The notes under the pieces are model-generated. The model was not told the DNA's origin. It searched no databases and saw only the letters and a program-made list of their open reading frames with translations. A stretch of 64,000 nucleotides of DNA from an uncultured Prevotella sp. (GTDB lineage: Bacteria > Bacteroidota > Bacteroidia > Bacteroidales > Bacteroidaceae), in NCBI GenBank assembly GCA_905234845.1, contig CAJOIW010000006.1, positions 21,806 through 85,805 of the forward strand. The letters run 5' to 3'. Below are positions 1 to 8,876 of the stretch, piece by piece. The position numbers were made by a program, and so were the translations under genes. Within the stretch, counting starts at the first letter, position 1. Each line of letters starts with the position of its first letter.

Positions 1-2
1 AG

Positions 3-1028
3 TTCTCCAACGTGTTCCAGAAAAACGACCGCATCTTCGTCGTATCAAGCATCTTTGGCGGAACTGGCGCTGCAGGTTATCCCATCATCGTGAAGAATAT
101 CCGTAACGCAGGCAAGAATGCCCAGATAAACAACCGCGGTGATCTGCGCGACGCAAGAATAGGAGCCCTCACCGTGCTACCCTACTTCAACATCCAGCAA
201 GACGAGAAAAGCCCTATCTCACGGGCAGACTTCATCTCGAAGACTAAGTCGGCACTCTACTATTATCACGACAACCTGACGGGATTGCGTCAAAACGGTG
301 TCGACCTACCCATGTCGAAAGTCAATGCCTGCTATTACCTCGGCGATGAGGTTCCCAGCAATCCATACTTCAACGACCCAGGCGGGAACGGACAGCGCAA
401 CGACGCACATGTAGTGGAATATGTAGGAGCACTGGCCGTGCTCGACTTCATGCAGATTCCCGACGAGATGCTCGTTACTGTCGACGGCAACGCGCAAAAC
501 CCCATCTTCAAAGAATATGGACTCAGCAACGACAAACGCACTCTCACACTGAAGGATTTCGGCATCGAGACACGCACCATCGTCAACAAACAAATGGCGA
601 AATTCTATCTGGCATACCAGTATCTCACCCATCAGTTCCGCAGCGATATCGGACGAGGATATACACAGGACAAACCAGAAATTGGGAGCGGTTTCACTAC
701 CACCTCGTTCTTTACCACATTGACTAACAGTTTCTTCGTGGGCTACCGTCAGTGGCTCAAGGAACTTAAGGGCAATCAACGTAGCTTTGCACCGTTTAAC
801 CTAGACACCACCAAATTGAGTGAGGGACTGAACGATATTGCGCCAAAAACAGGACTCTTCAAGTCGACCATCGACTATAAAACGCTACTCTCTGCATTAA
901 ACAAAGAGTCGCAAACAGCTACCCGCACACAGAAATACGCATCGAACAACGTTGCCTATAAACTGATGAACCTGCTTGATGAGGTGTTAGACAAACTAAT
1001 AGATGAAAAGTTCAATAGTGTGATTTGA
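3..1028 (+). CDS. Tubulin-like (Tubulin_2-type) protein, 5' end outside window
   Basis: The frame is open from the window edge, so the GTG at 12 is an internal Val codon and the true start lies to the left; about 341 residues are visible. Near the left edge is the glycine-rich motif SIFGGTGAAGYP, which resembles the GTP-binding signature loop of tubulin/FtsZ proteins as found in the Tubulin_2 family. The rest is soluble, with no membrane segment. The stop is followed after one base by the next ATG, so the two genes are almost certainly co-translated. A GTP-dependent, possibly filament-forming role is inferred from the motif only; the catalytic T7 loop cannot be assigned with confidence. Confidence 0.6.
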   Translation, partial: FSNVFQKNDRIFVVSSIFGGTGAAGYPIIVKNIRNAGKNAQINNRGDLRDARIGALTVLPYFNIQQDEKSPISRADFISKTKSALYYYHDNLTGLRQNGVDLPMSKVNACYYLGDEVPSNPYFNDPGGNGQRNDAHVVEYVGALAVLDFMQIPDEMLVTVDGNAQNPIFKEYGLSNDKRTLTLKDFGIETRTIVNKQMAKFYLAYQYLTHQFRSDIGRGYTQDKPEIGSGFTTTSFFTTLTNSFFVGYRQWLKELKGNQRSFAPFNLDTTKLSEGLNDIAPKTGLFKSTIDYKTLLSALNKESQTATRTQKYASNNVAYKLMNLLDEVLDKLIDEKFNSVI

Positions 1029-1029
1029 A

Positions 1030-4000
1030 ATGAGCAAGATACTTTCATACAACAACAAGACAACAGGTGAGGGCTGGATAGTTTTAAATAGCCAGTACAA
1101 TGCCGATGACATAGAAATGATTTCCGATCCCAACGGCGGACTCTCACAACAGCCCCGTACGGCCATCCCCTCTCCGTTGGCTCAGATGGACCTTGTTAAA
1201 AACGCTTTCAAACGACTTGCCGCCCACGCATCTCTTCGCGGAGAGGCGATGGACGAGAAGTTAGTTGCCAACGCCCTTGACATTGCACAACTCTTCTTCA
1301 ACTTCGGAGAACTGCGCGGTCAAATGAAAATTGTACAGTGGGACCGCACAACCAGCCTTGAGCAGCTGAAGTCGTCTTCAGCCCACCGACTTCTGAGCGA
1401 GACCATAGAGATGTATCTCGATCAAGACAAGGAAGCATTCAACTTCGACAAACTCGACCGACTTTATTTCCTCATCTATGGCAATCAGGTCATCGGTTGC
1501 ACCTCGCCCGTAACCCTGTTCATGGCCTCACCAAATGCAAAGGAAGGTATGTTCGACATTCCCGTTGAGCAGAACGTGAAACTCTTTGACCTTTGGCGAC
1601 CACTATATCAGCGCGACGCCAAATTCGTGAAATACATCTATTCACTTTTTACGGCCTATCCGGAACTGAAAAAATACTGTGGCGAGGTAAACTCCTATCT
1701 CATTACCTGTTTCCCATTGCTCGACAAGGCTCTGCAAGCCGCCATCTTATCGGAAATAGGTAACCCCTCGGCATTTGATACAGAAAACGCAGAACGCGCA
1801 AAAACATATCTGCAAACCACATTCACACAAATGGATGAGGGTGTGCAAGCTTTGGGTGTGCCCTTCTTTGAAGCCCGTCTGGCTGACATCCAAGCCGCCA
1901 TTCAGAAGAGCGATTTCATGTTGGTTCCCTCACGTCAGGTAGACGAACAGATTCCCCTGGTGCTGCAAAACCAACTCAATGCCATGCCGTCAGACCCGTT
2001 CACCTATATTACCGGAGCATGGAACAACGCTACCGTCATTACACCCGATGACTATCAGTTGCCACCAGAGAAACGCATCTTACCAGCAACCAACCATCAG
2101 TATCCTTGGTTGACCGATGACGATTTCCTGCAACCTAATATCATCAAACTCGACTATGCCGTAGACAGCGACTGTTTCTTCAACGGTAACCTCGTAAAGA
2201 CTTCACGTGAGGCCGACGATTGCGACTTCTTGTTGCCGATTAAACCGTTGTTCTTCAAATATTTCGACGTGAAAGACCTATGGGGAACTATTAACGGCAA
2301 GCCTCGATTTGAACTTCAACATGCCAAGAACGGTGCAGTTGAGACCGTTACAGCCATTCTTCGTCTGCCCGTACAGAAACGCGGTGCCTGCATTACCCTG
2401 CAACGCACCTATGTCGCAGCAGTAAATCTCGATTTGTCCTACGATCGCAAGAATAATCTCGGCCATTTTATCAGTGTACCTTTTGCCATCGGACTGTTCC
2501 CCTTCGTGCGCACTTCGACTGTCCCCCATTACAATGTCCAGCTCGTGGACCGTGCACTTGGCAATTTGGAAAACTATCGGCTTTCGTTGGCATTCTACCA
2601 AAACGGTTACCAAAATCATGTAGCCGATGATGATGTGATAGCCCGTGAACGAAGCCTGAAAGCCGAGAAGCGTGTCGGCTCGACCTATTATCGGCTGACA
2701 TCCAATTTCGATTATATGAGTGTTGTGCTGACCGATGACCGCAACTCACTGGCTGCAGAAGGCATCGTCTGTCCGAGATGGAACGACTTCTATGATGGTC
2801 ACGAGCAGTTCACCTTCGCCGTTGACTTCGGAACGACGAACACCCATATTGAATATATGACCTCTACAGAGTTGCCCAAGCCACTCCATATTGACTCGTT
2901 GTCGCGCGACCGCTTGCTGGCTACACTTTACAACGGTTCGAAGATTCTCTACGATGTCATCTTGAAGCAAGAGTTTCTGCCGAAGGAGATAGGCGGCGAG
3001 TATGGATTCCCCCAACGGACAGTACTCTCCGAAAGTGAGCGTCTTGACGCTGAGCATGTCGACCAGATTGTCTCGCTGGGCGACGCAAATATTCCGTTCA
3101 TCTATGAGAAAGAGAGCATCGGCTATGGCAACCGCATTGTTCCGAACTTGAAATGGATGGTTGAACAGAGTCAAGACAAGCGCATTGCCGCCTACTTGAC
3201 CGAGTTAGCCCTACTCATGCGAACAAAGGTACTACTTGAGAATGGCGATTTATCGAAGACGCGCCTTATCTGGTTCTATCCATTGGCCATGAAGGTAGGC
3301 AAGATTGCCAAACTTGGAGAGATGTGGGAACGTATTGTCAGCCGGGTCTTTGGGATAATCCCAGACCACCAAAATCTCATCCAGATGCCTGAATCAGTTG
3401 CACCTTATTATTTCTATAAGTGTAGCAGCCAGTTCCGGGGCTCCGCCTCTACAGTGGCCAGTATCGACATTGGTGGCGGATCGAGTGATGTCGTGGTGTT
3501 TGAAGCCAACGAGAAGCAGCCTACCATGCTCACTTCGTTCCGTTTCGCAGCCAACGTACTCTTTGGCGACGGTTTCTCCGAAGTACCACATGGCGACACC
3601 AACCCCATGCTGGTAAAGTATGTCGATTATTTCCATCATCTTTTCAATGCTGATGATGAGAAATACGGCGAACTGAGCGGTATCCTTGAAAACATCACCT
3701 CGCGCCGTAAAAGCGAAGACATCAATGCTTTCCTCTTCTCGATCATCAACAACCGCGTAGTGGGAGGCAACGACGTATTCTCCTATAACCTGCGACTGAA
3801 CGAAGACGGACAATTTAAGATTGTGTTCATCTATTTCTATGTTGCTCTTGTCTACTATGTGGCTCACATGATGAAGCATCGTGGTTTACAGAAGCCCCGA
3901 AGCCTCATGTTTAGCGGTACAGGAAGCAAGGTGCTCGACATTGTAGGAGCCCAACGTGAGATCAATCTGCTGACCCAGGCCGTCTTCGAACGTGTCTACG

Positions 4001-4497
4001 GTGAAGCCTACAATGAGGATGGTTTCTCTGTCATCATGGAACGCAATGAGCCGAAGCAAATTACTTGTCGCGGCGCACTGATGCAGATGAGAGATGAAAA
4101 AGGCAGCGAAAGCGTGAAAACATTGAACAACATGCTTGATGCCTACGACCAGACCATCAAGGGTAACTATTCTATGACCAGCAAAGAGCAACTCATCTAT
4201 AGCGACATGGACAACCCAGATATTCGCCACGAGATTGTGTTAAGTGTCAGACGGTTCAACGATTTCTTCTCAGAACTATGCGATGCCATTCGCGTGACCG
4301 ATCGTTTCTTAGTTGACTACAATGCTTTGCAACATCTTCGCGAGGTTATCAACAAAGATCTTGAGCATCATCTCATCAACGGATGGAACTTCAATAACAA
4401 GAATGAGGGTGACCACAATGCCTCCGACTCGATAGAAGACACTGTGTTTTTCTATCCGATTATCGGAAGTATCCGCGACAATTTGATAGGAGGATAG
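1030..4497 (+). CDS. Large protein with actin/Hsp70-fold ATPase domain (SrfB-like?)
   Basis: 1155 residues. The first ~590 residues match nothing I recognise. From about 597 there is an actin/Hsp70-superfamily ATPase core: phosphate-1 motif AVDFGTTNTHIEY (597-609), phosphate-2 motif SIDIGGGSSDVVVF (from about 811) and an adenosine-type loop MFSGTGSK (960-967). The ~150 residues after it are probably helical. Size and layout recall the SrfB 'virulence factor' family, but this is an inference. It starts one base after the tubulin-like gene and ends 3 bases before a coiled-coil gene. A tubulin-like and an actin-like NTPase coded back to back suggest one complex. No signal peptide, so cytoplasmic. 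Confidence 0.65.
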   Translation: MSKILSYNNKTTGEGWIVLNSQYNADDIEMISDPNGGLSQQPRTAIPSPLAQMDLVKNAFKRLAAHASLRGEAMDEKLVANALDIAQLFFNFGELRGQMKIVQWDRTTSLEQLKSSSAHRLLSETIEMYLDQDKEAFNFDKLDRLYFLIYGNQVIGCTSPVTLFMASPNAKEGMFDIPVEQNVKLFDLWRPLYQRDAKFVKYIYSLFTAYPELKKYCGEVNSYLITCFPLLDKALQAAILSEIGNPSAFDTENAERAKTYLQTTFTQMDEGVQALGVPFFEARLADIQAAIQKSDFMLVPSRQVDEQIPLVLQNQLNAMPSDPFTYITGAWNNATVITPDDYQLPPEKRILPATNHQYPWLTDDDFLQPNIIKLDYAVDSDCFFNGNLVKTSREADDCDFLLPIKPLFFKYFDVKDLWGTINGKPRFELQHAKNGAVETVTAILRLPVQKRGACITLQRTYVAAVNLDLSYDRKNNLGHFISVPFAIGLFPFVRTSTVPHYNVQLVDRALGNLENYRLSLAFYQNGYQNHVADDDVIARERSLKAEKRVGSTYYRLTSNFDYMSVVLTDDRNSLAAEGIVCPRWNDFYDGHEQFTFAVDFGTTNTHIEYMTSTELPKPLHIDSLSRDRLLATLYNGSKILYDVILKQEFLPKEIGGEYGFPQRTVLSESERLDAEHVDQIVSLGDANIPFIYEKESIGYGNRIVPNLKWMVEQSQDKRIAAYLTELALLMRTKVLLENGDLSKTRLIWFYPLAMKVGKIAKLGEMWERIVSRVFGIIPDHQNLIQMPESVAPYYFYKCSSQFRGSASTVASIDIGGGSSDVVVFEANEKQPTMLTSFRFAANVLFGDGFSEVPHGDTNPMLVKYVDYFHHLFNADDEKYGELSGILENITSRRKSEDINAFLFSIINNRVVGGNDVFSYNLRLNEDGQFKIVFIYFYVALVYYVAHMMKHRGLQKPRSLMFSGTGSKVLDIVGAQREINLLTQAVFERVYGEAYNEDGFSVIMERNEPKQITCRGALMQMRDEKGSESVKTLNNMLDAYDQTIKGNYSMTSKEQLIYSDMDNPDIRHEIVLSVRRFNDFFSELCDAIRVTDRFLVDYNALQHLREVINKDLEHHLINGWNFNNKNEGDHNASDSIEDTVFFYPIIGSIRDNLIGG

Positions 4498-4500
4498 CCT

Positions 4501-5076
4501 ATGTTTTCAAAGTTTCTAAGCAAGACTTCCGACTCCAATCCCGATGCGACTGAAGTCATCGAGACACCTGAGTGGCGACAACTTTCACAACTCGAAGCCC
4601 GTGTAAAGCAGTTAGAAAAGCGCGTAACCCTGCTTGAAGCAGAGTTGAATAAAAAGAAGGAGGAGATGGCGAAAGAAAAGGAAGAGAAAGAAGAAAAGAA
4701 AAATGGCTTGATTGAGAGCGAAGTCGTCTGCAATGATGTTACGCCCCATGTTTCAAGCACAACTACACTCTTCCTTTCCGCTCCCGATGCTGAAGGTATC
4801 TTCACTGACTGCGACACATCTGAACAGATTGGAAAGAGCATGTATCGCCTGACCACAAAAGATGGTATCACAGGAACCTTTGAGGTGCTTGACACTCCCG
4901 ATGCTCTTGCTACAGCTCTCATCAGCGTGTCACAATTTGTGAAACCTGCCTGCCGTGTTGTCGGCGGCGTGCCTCCATTTCCTCGTCAGATTCTTACTCA
5001 GGAGGTTGGAACAGCTAAATGCGAAGAAAAGGTGTGGCGTGTTGTAAGTAAAGCTATCGTATCATTCAGTGCATAG
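4501..5076 (+). CDS. Coiled-coil protein of the tubulin/actin-like operon
   Basis: 191 residues. Residues ~25-75 form a strongly charged heptad-type coiled coil (runs of Leu, Glu and Lys). Residues ~80-191 form a compact domain containing FTDCDTSEQIGKSMYRL and a Cys-containing end, with no catalytic motif I recognise. No signal peptide or membrane segment. It follows the actin-like gene by 3 bases and precedes the zinc-ribbon membrane gene, so it may act as an oligomerising adaptor between the cytoplasmic NTPases and the membrane partner. That role is inferred from gene order and shape alone. Confidence 0.6.
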   Translation: MFSKFLSKTSDSNPDATEVIETPEWRQLSQLEARVKQLEKRVTLLEAELNKKKEEMAKEKEEKEEKKNGLIESEVVCNDVTPHVSSTTTLFLSAPDAEGIFTDCDTSEQIGKSMYRLTTKDGITGTFEVLDTPDALATALISVSQFVKPACRVVGGVPPFPRQILTQEVGTAKCEEKVWRVVSKAIVSFSA

Positions 5077-5110
5077 TTCATAGTAGGCGAATACTTCAGA
5101 TGACTATGGA

Positions 5111-5145
5111 TTATGAACTATAAGTTATGAACTATAAGTTATGAT
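5111..5145 (+). repeat. Heptamer tandem array over a start codon
   Basis: Five 7-base units alternate TTATGAA and CTATAAG (5111, 5118, 5125, 5132, 5139); the last, TTATGAT, carries the ATG of the zinc-ribbon gene at 5141. Related ATAGTTC sequence occurs just upstream (about 5081-5092), giving possible stem pairing. Confidence 0.85.
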
Positions 5146-5917
5146 TTTAAAATGTCCCCATTGCAGGTTTAAATACGAAGACGAAGTCAAGCCCGGTATC
5201 GAGGAGTTGTCTTGTGTCTGTCCACGTTGTGCCTATCCGTTCACGGTAACCCTTGAAAGTGGCAATGTTTCCCAAAGCTCCGACCAGTCCTCAATCGAAA
5301 AGGAAGATTCCCCAACGCATTCATCTTCTTCTCTTGAAAGAGATGGAAAAGTGGGTTCCCTGAATACGGGTGCGGAAACAAGTGAGCCTGCGTGGATTAC
5401 CCAGCCTGCACAAAACCAGCCTACTATCCCTCCACAAGGATGGGGAGTGGAAAGAAGGCCCCCTCAGCAGGGAGGCTCTGGAGGACTTCGGGGCTCTTGT
5501 TGTCTGAAGTCGCTCATCATATTTGTCATCGTAACTGTGGGCGTCGTCTTGTTGACCAGAAGCTGTTACGAGTCGTTCACTGCCGATGACCTGGGCAACG
5601 ACAACTACGCCCCTGCCACCGAAACCTCGCGCGACGACGCCTACGCCAACGATCCGCATCCCAGCAAGCTGCCCAAATGGGTACAAGGTAACTGGGTCTA
5701 TAATGATGAAAACGGCTTTCAAGTTAGTGTCAACATTCGCGGGCGTAAGATTTCCGAGACCTCAGGCGGACAGACTTCTTACGGAACAATAACCTTCGAC
5801 GGCGACAATATCACAGCCGACTTTGGTGACAGCCACACCATGCGCTACAAAGTCTATAAAGAAGAGAAAGTCATCGACTGCGGAGGATCTAATATGAAAA
5901 TGAAAAAAATAGAATAA
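5141..5917 (+). CDS. Zinc-ribbon, single-pass membrane protein
   Basis: 258 residues. An N-terminal zinc ribbon with C5-x2-C8 and C27-x2-C30 (extra C25) is followed by a Ser/Gln/Pro/Gly-rich disordered stretch (~45-118), one membrane segment (~120-143, LIIFVIVTVGVVLL) and a C-terminal, probably beta-rich domain (~170-258). No signal peptide; the zinc ribbon is expected in the cytoplasm and the C-terminal domain in the periplasm. It could anchor the preceding tubulin-like and actin-like proteins to the inner membrane (inference). Its ATG lies inside a heptamer tandem repeat (5111-5145), so changes in copy number would alter the sequence just upstream of the start. Confidence 0.65.
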   Translation: MILKCPHCRFKYEDEVKPGIEELSCVCPRCAYPFTVTLESGNVSQSSDQSSIEKEDSPTHSSSSLERDGKVGSLNTGAETSEPAWITQPAQNQPTIPPQGWGVERRPPQQGGSGGLRGSCCLKSLIIFVIVTVGVVLLTRSCYESFTADDLGNDNYAPATETSRDDAYANDPHPSKLPKWVQGNWVYNDENGFQVSVNIRGRKISETSGGQTSYGTITFDGDNITADFGDSHTMRYKVYKEEKVIDCGGSNMKMKKIE

Positions 5918-5947
5918 CTTTACCTTTTATCCATTAGCAAAGCGACT

Positions 5948-7435
5948 ATGCCAGATAATAAGAAACGAAACAATACACCTGTCGATACCACCTATGGCCA
6001 TCTTCAGCCACAAGCCCTCGACGTAGAGAAAATAGTTCTTGGCGCGCTCATGATAGATAGTGAGGCCTTCTCTGTTGTGTCAGAGATACTTGTGCCCGAG
6101 ACTTTCTATGACCCCAAGCATCAGAAGATCTATCTCGCCATACAGACACTCAACATGGCGGAGCACCCTGCCGACCTCATCACCGTCACCGAGCAGCTAC
6201 GCACACAAGGCGACCTTGAAACCATTGGCGGTGCCCCTTACATCGTAGACCTCACATCCCACGTCGCATCATCGGCCAACATCGAGTACTACGCCAGCAT
6301 TCTGCGCAAGAAATTCCTTGCCCGACAACTCATCCGCTACGCCGGAATGATTGAACAAGGAGCCTTTGACGAGACTGCCGACGTTGACGTGCTCATGCAG
6401 GAAGCTGAGGGAAAACTCTTCGAGCTCAGCCAGAAAAACATGAAAAAAGACTACACCCAGATTGACCCCGTAGTCGAAAAAGCCGTCAAGGCTATCGAAA
6501 CCGCATACGAAAATACCGGCGGCCTCACTGGCACTCCCTCTGGCTTCGAGAAACTCGATGACATCACCAGCGGCTGGCAGAACTCCGACCTTGTCATCAT
6601 CGCAGGCCGACCTGCCATGGGAAAAACCTCGTTCGCACTCTCTATTGCCAAGAATATCGCCGTCGATCATCAGCTGCCTGTAGCCTTCTTCTCGCTTGAA
6701 ATGAGCAACCTCCAACTCGTGCAGCGACTGATGTCAAACGTCTGCTCCATTGACAGCAAGAAAATCCTCAACGGACAATTTTCGAAAGACGACTGGGAAC
6801 GGCTCGACATCAATCTTCGCAAGCTCACGGGTGCACCACTATACGTTGATGATACACCCAACATGTCGGTCTTCGAACTGCGCTCTAAGGCACGCCGCCT
6901 AGTTCGGGAAAAAGACGTGAAGCTCATCATGATCGACTACCTCCAGCTTATGAACGCCAGCGGTATGCGTTTCGGTAATAGACAGGAAGAAGTTTCCACG
7001 ATTTCGCGCTCACTGAAAGGTTTGGCCAAAGAACTCGACATCCCTGTGCTTGCCCTTTCACAACTCAACCGTCAGGTTGACTCTCGTGACAACGGTGACA
7101 AGGGCGAAGGCAAACGCCCGCAGCTCAGTGACCTGCGCGAGTCGGGAGCCATCGAGCAGGATGCCGACATGGTGCTCTTCGTACACCGGCCCGAATACTA
7201 CCGCATCTACGAAGACGAACATGGAAAGGATATGCGCGGCAAAGCGCTCATCATCATTGCCAAGCACCGTAAAGGAGCCACTGGCGACGTGACACTCGAC
7301 TTCAAAGGACAGTTCACCCGCTTCGAAAACGAACCTGTACATAACAAGAAACCCGTCAGCGAAGGAGGCGAGGTAATCGGAAGCCGCATGAACGACGATA
7401 CCCCTTTCCCACCGCCAGAAGGAGAAATGTCGTGA
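5948..7435 (+). CDS. dnaB: Replicative DNA helicase DnaB
   Basis: 495 residues, normal for the hexameric replicative helicase that unwinds DNA ahead of the replisome. The N-terminal DnaB domain (~20-125, LDVEKIVLGALMIDSEAF) is joined by a linker to the RecA-like motor: Walker A AGRPAMGKTS (219-228), Walker B LIMIDYLQLM (~326-335) and the DLRESGAIEQDADMV arginine-region motif near 400. It begins 30 bases after the zinc-ribbon gene on the same strand, so it may be read through from that operon, though no shared function follows. A hairpin with a T run sits 55 bases after the stop. Confidence 0.97.
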   Translation: MPDNKKRNNTPVDTTYGHLQPQALDVEKIVLGALMIDSEAFSVVSEILVPETFYDPKHQKIYLAIQTLNMAEHPADLITVTEQLRTQGDLETIGGAPYIVDLTSHVASSANIEYYASILRKKFLARQLIRYAGMIEQGAFDETADVDVLMQEAEGKLFELSQKNMKKDYTQIDPVVEKAVKAIETAYENTGGLTGTPSGFEKLDDITSGWQNSDLVIIAGRPAMGKTSFALSIAKNIAVDHQLPVAFFSLEMSNLQLVQRLMSNVCSIDSKKILNGQFSKDDWERLDINLRKLTGAPLYVDDTPNMSVFELRSKARRLVREKDVKLIMIDYLQLMNASGMRFGNRQEEVSTISRSLKGLAKELDIPVLALSQLNRQVDSRDNGDKGEGKRPQLSDLRESGAIEQDADMVLFVHRPEYYRIYEDEHGKDMRGKALIIIAKHRKGATGDVTLDFKGQFTRFENEPVHNKKPVSEGGEVIGSRMNDDTPFPPPEGEMS

Positions 7436-7490
7436 CACCACAACGTGACATCTCTACAAACAAAATTTGATTTTATGTTTTTTAACAAAC

Positions 7491-7526
7491 GGCCGTGTTC
7501 ATTTAACATGAATACGGCGTTTTTTT
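7491..7526 (+). terminator. Rho-independent terminator after dnaB
   Basis: Stem CCGTGTTCAT / ATGAATACGG (one G-T pair) around a TTAAC loop, followed by seven T. Confidence 0.85.
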
Positions 7527-7885
7527 GAACAAGAAATATTGTAGACACAAATTTTTCACGTATGAGTGTGCAGCGCGGGAGGCAAGTTAATAAATGGGGA
7601 ATGAAAGATGATGAGAGAGCGTGTGCAATTTTTATTTTGCGAAAGATATATGTCTCGCGTCTGAAAGATAAGCTTTCACCTTCCGAAAGGCCATCTTTTA
7701 GACAACGAAAGACGGCCTTTCGGGAGGTGAAACATATATGTTTGACAATAAACTATCACTAATTTTATCAATTAGACAAAATGAAAGAGCTGGAAAATGG
7801 TATTTCCCGCTCCTAGAATTAAGAAAAATGTCGACAGAACCTGTTAACATTTCAATGCCCCGAAATTATTAAATTCTGTAAAATC
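7527..7885. other. Intergenic region with a dispersed repeat, no gene seen
   Basis: AT-rich spacer between dnaB and the minus-strand sigma-factor operon. It holds the ~104-bp CTTTC/GAAAG element at 7640-7743. The 66-codon frame at 7562-7762 runs through that element and has no protein-like features. Confidence 0.7.
7640..7743 (+). repeat. Dispersed CTTTC/GAAAG element, copy 1
   Basis: About 104 bp. It is ~80% alike, by eye, to the reverse complement of copy 2 (25730-25834) and related to copy 3 (59520-59621). It starts with GAAAGATATATGT, has internal modules such as GAAAGACGGCCTTTC, and ends in the perfect palindrome AAACATATATGTTT. Confidence 0.85.
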
Positions 7886-8320
7886 TTATTGTCTTTCGCT
7901 CCTCACTAATAGGACAACATTGTATGCGGCAATAACAAACAGGGTGAGGAAGGCAATATAGGCTTGCAGAACAAGGGAAAGCCCCCCACCTTCTCCCCCG
8001 ACAAGAGATATCTTTCTACCAATAGGTAATAAAAGATGAGAAAAGACTGTCTTCATCACGTTGAAACCGTCGGCATAGATGAATAATAGGATACAACCCA
8101 CGCCACAAAGTACCTTGAGAACACGCTCTATGGTTATTCCAGAAAGGACATGGCCCGTCTCAACCATTTTTGCCTCCGGCATACTCTTAATCTGGCTGAT
8201 GACACAATCGGAGAAACCATTATCGGGAATTTCCGCTTCCTTAAACTGTGCGAAGAACTGGTTGACGAGCTGCTCGTCCTCCATGTTCAACATTTCGTCT
8301 TTAATCACATTATCTTTCAT
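7886..8320 (-). CDS. DUF5056-type membrane protein, candidate anti-sigma factor
   Basis: 144 residues. An acidic cytoplasmic N-terminus (~1-65, containing DEQLVNQFFAQF) is followed by a membrane segment at about 67-85 and another at about 118-138. Family and layout match the DUF5056 proteins coded with ECF sigma factors in Prevotella and Bacteroides. It overlaps the sigma factor gene by 11 bases, so it is translationally coupled and a natural candidate for its membrane-bound regulator. No zinc-binding anti-sigma HxxxCxxC motif is present, so anti-sigma activity is inferred from position only. Confidence 0.7.
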   Translation of the reverse strand: MKDNVIKDEMLNMEDEQLVNQFFAQFKEAEIPDNGFSDCVISQIKSMPEAKMVETGHVLSGITIERVLKVLCGVGCILLFIYADGFNVMKTVFSHLLLPIGRKISLVGGEGGGLSLVLQAYIAFLTLFVIAAYNVVLLVRSERQ

Positions 8321-8867
8321 AACCGTTTTCCTTTAGATAAGTTGCAAGTTTGTGTTTTCCTCGCGAGAGGTGCGATTTAACAGTTCCCGCATTCATGCCG
8401 GTGATGGCGGCGATGCGGTCGATGGGCTGACCTTCGACAAGCTGTAATGTGACACATGTGCGCTCATCATCGGAAAGTTGGCCGAGGGCTGTATGGAAGT
8501 CGAAGGACAGGAGGGGGGATGAATGTTGGGTGACGGGTGATGAAGAATAGTTCTCCTTTCCGTCATCCCCCATCACCCGACACCCAACATCTTTATTGCG
8601 ACGGTGATGGTCGTAGAACACATTGTAGGCTATCCGGTAGAGCCAAGTGGAAAACGACGACTGCCCACGAAACTGCTTAATATTGACATAGGCTTTGACA
8701 AAAGTGTCTTGGGCAAGGTCATCGCTCAACTGCTCATCACCATGTGTCTGGCTGAGGAAGAAGCGACGGATAGGCGACTGATATTTCACAACCAGACGGT
8801 CGAAAGCCCGCTGGTTGTGAAACATTACCACTTGAGTGACAAGTGCCAGGTCGCTCAATCCTTTCAT
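8310..8867 (-). CDS. ECF-type RNA polymerase sigma factor
   Basis: 185 residues. Sigma region 2 spans ~20-91 (DDLAQDTFVKAYVNIKQF, then STWLYRIAYNVFYDHHRR) and region 4 ~126-180, with the helix-turn-helix IDRIAAITGMNAGTVKSHLS. The linker (92-125) is unusually long and Ser/Asp-rich; it is coded by DNA with a 20-base inverted repeat (8523-8542 and 8571-8590), as if an element had inserted between the domains. It lies between two membrane-protein genes of the same operon. It would direct RNA polymerase to a regulon that cannot be read from this window. Confidence 0.92.
   Translation of the reverse strand: MKGLSDLALVTQVVMFHNQRAFDRLVVKYQSPIRRFFLSQTHGDEQLSDDLAQDTFVKAYVNIKQFRGQSSFSTWLYRIAYNVFYDHHRRNKDVGCRVMGDDGKENYSSSPVTQHSSPLLSFDFHTALGQLSDDERTCVTLQLVEGQPIDRIAAITGMNAGTVKSHLSRGKHKLATYLKENGYER
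8523..8590. repeat. Inverted repeat inside the sigma-factor linker
   Basis: Arms 8523-8542 and 8571-8590 are 20 bases each with one mismatch around a 28-base loop. They lie wholly within the coding sequence of the domain linker and keep the frame. Confidence 0.85.
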
Positions 8868-8876
8868 CTTCTCTGA

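Noticed and set aside
12..1028. GTG at 12 as the start of the tubulin-like gene
   Set aside because: The frame is open to the window edge and the motif context implies a long missing N-terminal part.
7562..7762. 66-codon frame after dnaB
   Set aside because: Overlaps a dispersed repeat and has no recognisable protein features.
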